A stretch of 64,000 nt of DNA from an uncultured Pelagibacteraceae bacterium (GTDB taxonomy: Bacteria > Pseudomonadota > Alphaproteobacteria > Pelagibacterales > Pelagibacteraceae), in NCBI GenBank assembly GCA_902604305.1, contig CACKXS010000003.1, forward strand, positions 36,714 through 100,713, in the 5' to 3' direction. Shown piece by piece: positions 22,138 to 29,800 of the stretch (within the stretch, counting starts at the first letter, position 1; each line of letters begins with the position of its first letter). Below the pieces are notes generated by a model. That model was not told where the DNA came from. It saw only the letters and a list, made by a program, of their open reading frames with translations, and ran no database searches. A program made the position numbers and the translations under genes.

Positions 22138-22172
22138 TTTTAAGTCCTTTGTGTCTACCAATTTCACCACGA
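22138..22172. repeat. Right copy of the att-like repeat (tRNA-Leu 5'-half fragment)
   Basis: 35/35 identity with 17671-17705, running from anticodon loop to acceptor-stem position 5. Confidence 0.95.
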
Positions 22173-22197
22173 TTCCTAAAAGTTTTTTCTTTTATTT

Positions 22198-25056
22198 TTA
22201 AGCTGCAGTATTTTTATATTCATCCATTGATGGACAAGAACAAAATAAATTTTTATCTCCGTATACATTATCCACTCTAGCTACTGGCGGCCAATATTTA
22301 AATGTTTTTAAGAATTCTGATGGATATGCAGCTTCTTCTCTTTCGTATTTATGATTCCATTTATTTGAGGCTAATTCAACATGAGTATGTGGAGCATTTT
22401 TAATTGGATTATCAATTTTATCAAATTCACCTGATTGAATTTTATCAATTTCTTCTTTAATTTTTTTCAGTGTTAAGCAAAATCTATTTATTTCTGATAA
22501 ATTTTCACTTTCTGTAGGTTCAATCATCATAGTTCCTGCTACTGGCCATGACATTGTTGGTGCATGAAAACCAAAGTCAATTAATCTTTTTGCAATATCT
22601 TCCTCGGTTATTCCTGTTTCTTTTTTTAATTTTCTAATATCAATAATACACTCATGAGCAACATTTCCACTTTTACCCTTATATAAAATTGGAAAATAAT
22701 CTTTTAACTTATGAGCAATATAATTCGCATTTAAAATTGCAACTTGAGAAGCTTTTTTTAATCCTTCTGATCCCATCATTTTAATATACATCCACGAAAT
22801 TGATAAAATACTTGCACTTCCCCAAGGTGCAGCAGAAACAGCTCCGATCCCAGTGGCAGGTCCACAATCTTTAATAACAGAATGTTTAGGTAAAAAACCT
22901 TCTAAATGTTTTTTGCATGCTATCGGCCCCATACCTGGTCCACCTCCTCCGTGTGGTATACAAAATGTTTTATGTAAATTAATATGGCAAACGTCTGGAC
23001 CAAATTTGCCAGGTTTTGCAATTCCTACTAATGCATTTAAATTTGCACCATCCATATAAACTTGACCTCCATGCTTATGAACAAGTTCACATATATCAGT
23101 TATCTTTTCTTCAAAAACACCGTGCGTTGAAGGATAAGTGACCATTAATGCGGCAAGATTATTTGAGTGTTCTTCAGCTTTATTTTTTAAATCTTCAAAG
23201 TCTACATTTCCATGTTGATCACATTTAACAACAACAACTTTCATGCCTACCATTTGTGCACTTGCAGGGTTTGTACCATGAGCTGAACTTGGTATTAAAC
23301 AAACATTTCGATTGTCTTCACGATTTTTTTCATGAAATTTACGAATAACCATTAAACCAGCAAACTCTCCTTGGGCTCCAGCATTTGGTTGTAATGATAC
23401 ACCTGAAAAACCTGTAATTGATCTAAGCCAATTTTTTAAATCTGTAAATAATTCTCTATAACCATCCATTTGTTCTACTGGAGAAAAAGGATGAGGTTGT
23501 GAAAATTCTTTCCATGTAATTGGTATCATTTCAGACACTGCATTTAATTTCATTGTACACGAACCCAATGCAATCATTGATTTATTTAAAGCTATATCTG
23601 AGTCTTCTAATCTTTTTAAATATCTAAGCATCTCTGTTTCTGAATGATAATTATTAAAGACAGGATGATCTAGATAGGTTGAGTTTCTTAATAAATTTTT
23701 AGGTAAATTAGATAAACTCTCGTTCATTGTTTCCTTTATCGTTTCAGAACAGTTAAAAATTTTTAATAATTGATTTGCTCTATAAAGATTTTTCCTCTCA
23801 TCAAAAGAAACTGCTAACATCTCAGAATTAACTTTTCTAATATTAACTCCTTGATCTAATGCATTTTTATAAATTTTATCTGTCTTATCTAAAGTTTTAA
23901 CTGTTACAGTATCAAAAAAATGATTTGAATAAAGTTCGTAACCTGATTGTTTTAACTTGTCTGCAAAATTTTTTGTTAATTGCGAAACGCTTTCTGATAT
24001 TTTTCTAATTCCTTTTGGACCATGATAAATTGCATAGGCTGCAGAAACTATTGCTAACAAAGCTTGAGCGGTACAAATATTACTAGTAGCTTTATCTCTT
24101 CTAATATGTTGTTCCCTTGTTTGAAGAGCAAGTCTGTAAGCTTTTTTTCCATGTCGATCTACTGAAACACCAACTATTCTTCCTGGCATTGATCTTTTGT
24201 ACTCATCTTTAGTAGCAAAAAATGCTGCATGTGGACCACCATATCCCATCGGTATGCCAAATCTTTGAGAGCTACCAACTGCAATATCTGCACCTAATTC
24301 TGCTGGCGTTTTTAATTTTGCTAAAGCTAGTAAGTCACAAACTAGTACAGCTTTACCATTATGTTTATGAATTTTACTTATAGCTTCACTTGGATCTTTA
24401 ATATCACCTAATGTTCCTGGATATTGAATAATACCACAAATAACTTCTTCTTTAATATCTTTATCTTCATCACCAACTATTATTTCTAATCCTAAAGGTT
24501 CTGCTCTTGTTTTAATAACTTCGATAGTTTGTGGATGACAATTTTTTGAAACAAAAATTTTTTTTGTTTTTGATTTAGTAATTCTATAACTTAAACCTAC
24601 TGCCTCAGCTGCAGCAGTACCTTCATCCAATAAAGATGCATTAGCAATATCCATTCCTGTAAAATCAATTACCATTTGTTGAAAGTTTAATAACATCTCA
24701 AGTCTTCCTTGAGCTACCTCTGGTTGATATGGTGTATAAGAAGTGTACCATCCTGGATTTTCTAAAATATTTCTTAATATTACATAAGGAGTATAAGTTC
24801 CATAGTACCCCATACCAATAAAACTAGAATATACTTTATTTTTTTTTGAAATGTTTTTTAGTTTTCTTAGTGCTTTATATTCAGAATTAGGATCACCAAT
24901 ACCTAAATCGTCTTTAAAAAGAATTTTTTCTGGTACAGTGTTTTTAATTAATTCATCTAGATTTTTAAATCCTAATTCTTGAAGCATTATATTTTGCTCT
25001 TCTTCTGAAGGACCAATATGCCTTTGAATAAAATCCTTTTGAGCGTTTTTTAACAT
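22198..25056 (-). CDS. gcvP: Glycine dehydrogenase (aminomethyl-transferring), P protein
   Basis: 952 aa; FIQRHIGPSEEEQNIML N-terminus, NLHKTFCIPHGGGGPGMGPI PLP-lysine region. Confidence 0.98.
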   Translation of the reverse strand: MLKNAQKDFIQRHIGPSEEEQNIMLQELGFKNLDELIKNTVPEKILFKDDLGIGDPNSEYKALRKLKNISKKNKVYSSFIGMGYYGTYTPYVILRNILENPGWYTSYTPYQPEVAQGRLEMLLNFQQMVIDFTGMDIANASLLDEGTAAAEAVGLSYRITKSKTKKIFVSKNCHPQTIEVIKTRAEPLGLEIIVGDEDKDIKEEVICGIIQYPGTLGDIKDPSEAISKIHKHNGKAVLVCDLLALAKLKTPAELGADIAVGSSQRFGIPMGYGGPHAAFFATKDEYKRSMPGRIVGVSVDRHGKKAYRLALQTREQHIRRDKATSNICTAQALLAIVSAAYAIYHGPKGIRKISESVSQLTKNFADKLKQSGYELYSNHFFDTVTVKTLDKTDKIYKNALDQGVNIRKVNSEMLAVSFDERKNLYRANQLLKIFNCSETIKETMNESLSNLPKNLLRNSTYLDHPVFNNYHSETEMLRYLKRLEDSDIALNKSMIALGSCTMKLNAVSEMIPITWKEFSQPHPFSPVEQMDGYRELFTDLKNWLRSITGFSGVSLQPNAGAQGEFAGLMVIRKFHEKNREDNRNVCLIPSSAHGTNPASAQMVGMKVVVVKCDQHGNVDFEDLKNKAEEHSNNLAALMVTYPSTHGVFEEKITDICELVHKHGGQVYMDGANLNALVGIAKPGKFGPDVCHINLHKTFCIPHGGGGPGMGPIACKKHLEGFLPKHSVIKDCGPATGIGAVSAAPWGSASILSISWMYIKMMGSEGLKKASQVAILNANYIAHKLKDYFPILYKGKSGNVAHECIIDIRKLKKETGITEEDIAKRLIDFGFHAPTMSWPVAGTMMIEPTESENLSEINRFCLTLKKIKEEIDKIQSGEFDKIDNPIKNAPHTHVELASNKWNHKYEREEAAYPSEFLKTFKYWPPVARVDNVYGDKNLFCSCPSMDEYKNTAA

Positions 25057-25437
25057 TTAACTGCTACTTTCTTTTGAAAATTTTTCATATTCTTCTCTAT
25101 TCATCAATGAATCCAATTCGGAGTTATCTTTGATCTTCAATTTAAAAAACCAAGCTGAACCTTCGGGATCTTCATTAATTTTTGAAGGATCATCCACAAT
25201 TGCTTGATTGGTATCCATAACTTCCCCACTTACCGGAGTATATACATCGCTTGCTGCCTTAGTTGACTCTACTACTCCTGCTGTTCCATCTTTTTCAACA
25301 TTAGATCCTTTTTCAGGAAGTTCTGCAAAAACTATATCTCCAAGCATTTCTGTTGCATGCTTTGTAATGCCTATGGTGGCTACATCTCCCTCTAAACTAA
25401 TCCACTCATGCTCCTTTGAAAATTTTACTTCACTCAT
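25057..25437 (-). CDS. gcvH: Glycine cleavage system H protein
   Basis: 126 aa; lipoylation-site region [20 protein letters not shown]. Confidence 0.97.
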   Translation of the reverse strand: MSEVKFSKEHEWISLEGDVATIGITKHATEMLGDIVFAELPEKGSNVEKDGTAGVVESTKAASDVYTPVSGEVMDTNQAIVDDPSKINEDPEGSAWFFKLKIKDNSELDSLMNREEYEKFSKESSS

Positions 25438-26540
25438 TAATTTGCTCCTTTCACATAATTTTTTTTATAAAATGGTAACTCACAAATATTTGCTGGATAT
25501 TTTTTTCCTCTTACTTCAAGCAAAATCTTAGTATCTATTTTTGAAAATTCTTTATCAACATATCCCATAGCTATAGGTCCATTTATACTTGGACCAAAAG
25601 TTCCACTTGTGATTTCTCCAATTTGCTTGTCAGTTTCTTCAAAAATTTTTGTTTTTTCTCTCGCAATTAATCTACCTTCTGGTTTAATACCAACTCTTAT
25701 TTGGCTTGTTCCACTTTGAATTTGGTTAATAATTTTCTCAGATCCAACAAACCCTCCATTTGATAATCTTTCTTTTGATATTGCCCATTTAAGGTTTGCT
25801 TCAACTGGTGTTTTATTAATATCTAATTCATGACCATATAAACACAGTCCAGCTTCTAATCTCAAAGTATCTCTTGCTCCAAGTCCTATAAGTTGTGCTC
25901 CTTTATCAATTAATTTTTGAGTAAATTCTTCAGCAAAATTATTTAATATAGATATTTCGAATCCATCTTCGCCGGTATATCCAGATCTTGTCACAAATAA
26001 TCTTTGATTTTTAAAATCAATCCATTTGCCTGTCATAAAATTCAATTTCTCAACTCCATTTAAAACTGAGTTTAAAATTTCAACAGATCTAGGTCCTTGC
26101 AGTGCCACTAAAGCTCTTTCGTTTTCTAAAGTCATTTTAAAATTACCACCTAATAATTTCGATAAAATTTGAAAATCATTTTCTTTGCATGCTGCGTTTA
26201 ATATGATGAGATAACCTTCTTCAATTTTTGTGATTATCAAATCATCATATATTCCAGCCTCTTCATTCATTAAAAAACTATATTTTGAACTGTTTTGTTT
26301 TAAATTCTTTAAATCTAGTGGAAAAATTTTTTCAAGTTCTATAGTTAAATTTTCTCCTCCATAAATAAATAACTGACCCATATGAGAAACATCAAAAATT
26401 CCAGAATGTTTTCTTGTAAATTTATGTTCTTCAATAATACCTTTGCTATATTGTATGGGCATCTCATAACCAGCAAACTCGACAAACTTAGCTTGATTTC
26501 TTTGGTGAAGATTATTTAAAGATGTTTTTTTTGTTTCCAT
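25437..26540 (-). CDS. gcvT: Glycine cleavage system T protein (start at [13 protein letters not shown]; alternatives ATG 26552 or TTG 26555)
   Basis: [27 protein letters not shown]-terminus; operon with gcvH and gcvP. Confidence 0.95.
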   Translation of the reverse strand: METKKTSLNNLHQRNQAKFVEFAGYEMPIQYSKGIIEEHKFTRKHSGIFDVSHMGQLFIYGGENLTIELEKIFPLDLKNLKQNSSKYSFLMNEEAGIYDDLIITKIEEGYLIILNAACKENDFQILSKLLGGNFKMTLENERALVALQGPRSVEILNSVLNGVEKLNFMTGKWIDFKNQRLFVTRSGYTGEDGFEISILNNFAEEFTQKLIDKGAQLIGLGARDTLRLEAGLCLYGHELDINKTPVEANLKWAISKERLSNGGFVGSEKIINQIQSGTSQIRVGIKPEGRLIAREKTKIFEETDKQIGEITSGTFGPSINGPIAMGYVDKEFSKIDTKILLEVRGKKYPANICELPFYKKNYVKGAN

Positions 26541-26555
26541 ATTAACTCTCATCAA

Positions 26556-26696
26556 CCCCCTCTGTCTTTTTGCCTGAGAGATTTGCTCCTTCGGCGAGAA
26601 TAATTCTCTTTCCAGAGTTAATATGTACGGTCCTTTTGCCTGAGAGTTTCCGGGGTGGTTGCTCCTTCGGCGCCAATAAAATTGGTCTCTCCCGTA
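26556..26696 (-). promoter_or_regulatory. Tandem glycine riboswitch (two aptamers) upstream of gcvT
   Basis: Minus strand: GGGAGAGACC...GGCGCCGAAGGAGCAACCAC...CTCAGGCAAAAGGACCGTAC...GGAAAGAGAATT...CGCCGAAGGAGCAAATCTCTCAGGCAAAAAGACAGAGGG; both copies carry GCCGAAGGAGCAA and CTCAGGCAAAA cores. Confidence 0.96.
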
Positions 26697-26843
26697 TTAA
26701 TTTTAGTCTGTTCTAATTGTTGTAAATTGTCAAGGACTAAAAAACTAAAAAATATATTGAAAATTTTAGATTAAATAAATCAACAAACCTAGAAACTCGA
26801 TCCCTAAAAGATTTTTCATAATTATAAACTAACTGAATAATCT

Positions 26844-29800
26844 TTATTCGTTTGCACAAGACCCTTTGCAAGCTCTACGTTGTCCACCTATAATTCTCCA
26901 TTCAACATTATCACCAGGCTTAACTTCTGACCTTGACCAATAATAACCTTTTTCATCTTTAAATAAACTATCTTTCCTATCTTTTCTTGCAGATGTATTT
27001 CTGTATTCATCAACTACTTGTTTAGCAATTGAACTAATATCTCCACCTGTATCTTTTTGTATTTGAGATATTAATGATTGAACATTATCAAGTGCATAGT
27101 CAATCCCGGCATCATCCACAGCAGATTTAGCTGCTGAAGCTACTTCAGCAGAAGAAGCTGCTGCTGCTTCTGCTGCTGCTTGCGCAGCTTCTTTTGCAAT
27201 TTGTGCAGTTTGTTTTGCTGCCTCTTCAGCTGCTTCTGCAGCTGCTGCTGCTGCTTCATTGGCCACTGCTCTTGCTGCATCGGCGGCTTGTTTTGCTGCT
27301 TCTGCAGCTGCAATATTGGCCTCTGTTGCATTTTCTGTTGCTGCTGCTGCAGCAGCTATTGAAGCGCTTTCTAAGTTATTAGCTAAATCACCTGCAACAC
27401 CTGATGCGGTATCTAAAGATTTTTCAGTTGCGTTTGCTAACGCTAATGTATTAGAAGTAATAATTCCTTTTTCTAAGTCAGCAGATGCTAAATATTCTGC
27501 TTTATTTGCATCAGCAGCTTGATTTGCTGCTTTTGCAGTTCTTTCTAATAAATGTTTTTGTGTATTTCCAGATTCGTCCTCTATTTGTGCAATTTGTGTT
27601 TCAAATTTTTTTATATCTTCACTATGAGCTTTCGTTGTTGCTTTAGAGAATGATGTTTTTGCTTGAGTTGATATAGATGCATCTGAAATTATTGCACCAT
27701 CAACAACTCTAATTACAGGGTTCTTTTTTCCTTGCCCTTTAAAAGTCGCTTGACCATTTACATGGCCCGTATACCCTGTGGTTAAACCTTCAGGTATATT
27801 TAATGCTGTAGTCATATAAGCAGTTGCTTGCTCACTAGTAATATCAAACTTACAACCACCGCTGTTACAACGTCCAGCAACATTTCCTGTTAAAGGATCA
27901 GCTAAATTTTCTAATACATACATTCCTCCAAAACTGGCTGCTTTTTTACCAAAACTGCCAGTGGGTCCACAAGTTGATCCATCGCAAACTAGACTGCCTG
28001 AATGTCCAGTTACTGGATTTGCCATTTGTTCGCCAGTTTTAGCATCCACCAAAACCCAAGCCCCCAATGATCCAGATCCATATTGTGAATCATATGTTTG
28101 TTGGCCTCCAACCATTTTTCCTGTTTCTTGTAATTGTCTAGCTGCTTCCTCCGAAAAGTTAATTTTTAAATCACCTTCTTCATCAATTGTTTTAAATGAA
28201 TAAAGTAGCTCTGGTTCAACTGCGCCTGCTGTATAAACAGACCCATTAACAGTCACAGTTCCTTTTGGTGCTTCAAATTTTCCAGATTGGTCAGTTAATA
28301 AATTAGTATCGATTAGTCTATAAGTATTAATATCTCCGTTAATTGAAATAATTGATTTATTTTCAATTAATCCAATTTTTTCAACTAATTTAGCTTCTAA
28401 ATCTTTTTCAATAATTTCTAATTTTTTTGCTTCGGAATAAGCTAAATCAGCCTTTAAGTTTGTAAAATCCTTTAAATCTTGGTTTAATTTTACTATTTGT
28501 TGTTCTATTTTTGGAGAATTTAACTCAATATTTTTTATCTCATTATTTAATTCTGAAACTGATGCTGTTAAATCTTTAGCTTGATTTTGAAATTTATTTA
28601 TTTCTTCATTAATTTCTAAGTTTTTTTGATCAAATTCTGTCTTTAAAGTTTTTATATCTAATGTTTGATTATTTTCAGACTGAACTTGCTTTTCAATTTC
28701 TTCTAATTCCTTATTAAAGTTTATTGTTAACTCATTTTGTTGTGTTTCTAAGTTTTTAATAGAGTTATTAATAGGATTTAACTGATTTTCTAAATTTGAT
28801 ATAGATAATTTTTTCTGAACTACTGTACTTTGATTTAAGTTAAGTTGGCTAGTTAGTTCGTTTAACTGAGAATTTATACCCTCTTCATTTATTTTAAGAT
28901 TAGCTATTTCTTTTTCTAGTTTTATTACCTCCTTATCAATGTTTTCAATCTTAGTTTTATTTTCATTAGTTAGTGCAGAGATTTGTGCCTCTAGGCCAAC
29001 ATATTGATCTAACTCCTTATTCAATATAGATAATTTAGCTGATAAATCAGGTGTTTTAGTTTCTAAATTTTTAATTTCATTATTTAAATTAGAAATATTT
29101 GTTTTCAAAGTTTCAGAATTTGTTTTTAAAATATTTATTTTGTTATCAACTTCACTCAATTCTTCATTTAATTTATCTTTTATTTTATTAGCTTCGGATG
29201 TTATTTTTTCAGTACTAGTAGCATTATCTGCTATTATTGATAATTGTTTTTCTACTTCTATATTTAAGGTTTGTCTTTTTTGCTCTAGTTGAATTATTTC
29301 ATTTGCATATGGGTCTAATTCGGTTTGTAAACTTTGTATTGATGTTTTCTTTTCATTAATAATGTTTTGCTTTGAAAATAAATCAGAATTTAATTTTGAA
29401 ATTTCAGATTTTACTTTTTCTTCATTTAATTTTATAGAATTTAATTCTGCTTCAAGTTTTGATATATTTGTATTTAGACTATTTAATTGAGCTTTATTAT
29501 TATTTATTTGTGATTTTAAAGTATCTGTTTGTTTATTTAAAGCATTCAACTTAGGATTATTATTACCTAAGATTGATGAAAGTTCTTTTTCTATAGCTTT
29601 CCTTTCTGATGTAGATAACTGTATTCTATCTTCTTCAGCAACATATACATAATCCATGTTCCCTTCCATTTTTGATTTAACAATCATAGCTAACTTTACA
29701 TTTGTCATTTCCCAATATGGCCCTGTCATATATTGGGATGTTGGAGTTGCTCCAATTTGTTTGATTTTTTCTACAGCTGTTTTATATGCTTCATAAGTAT

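Larger units (their letters stand above)
17671..22172. mobile_element. Putative integrated genomic island at tRNA-Leu; no integrase gene found inside
   Basis: 35-bp exact direct repeat at 17671-17705 and 22138-22172; second imperfect direct repeat inside each end (17781-17816, 21986-22014); hypothetical and nuclease-fold gene content between. Confidence 0.75.

Noticed and set aside
17700-22200. CRISPR-Cas locus suggested by the Cas4-like nuclease
   Set aside because: No regularly spaced repeat array and no other cas-like genes seen in the window.
22098-22280. 60-aa + ORF across the right att-like repeat and gcvP 3' end
   Set aside because: Overlaps the tRNA fragment and gcvP; no coding support.
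27140-27522. Overlapping ORFs with poly-Leu/Cys/Gln compositions on both strands
   Set aside because: Out-of-frame readings of the Ala-rich GCA/GCT tract of the giant protein; no independent coding evidence.
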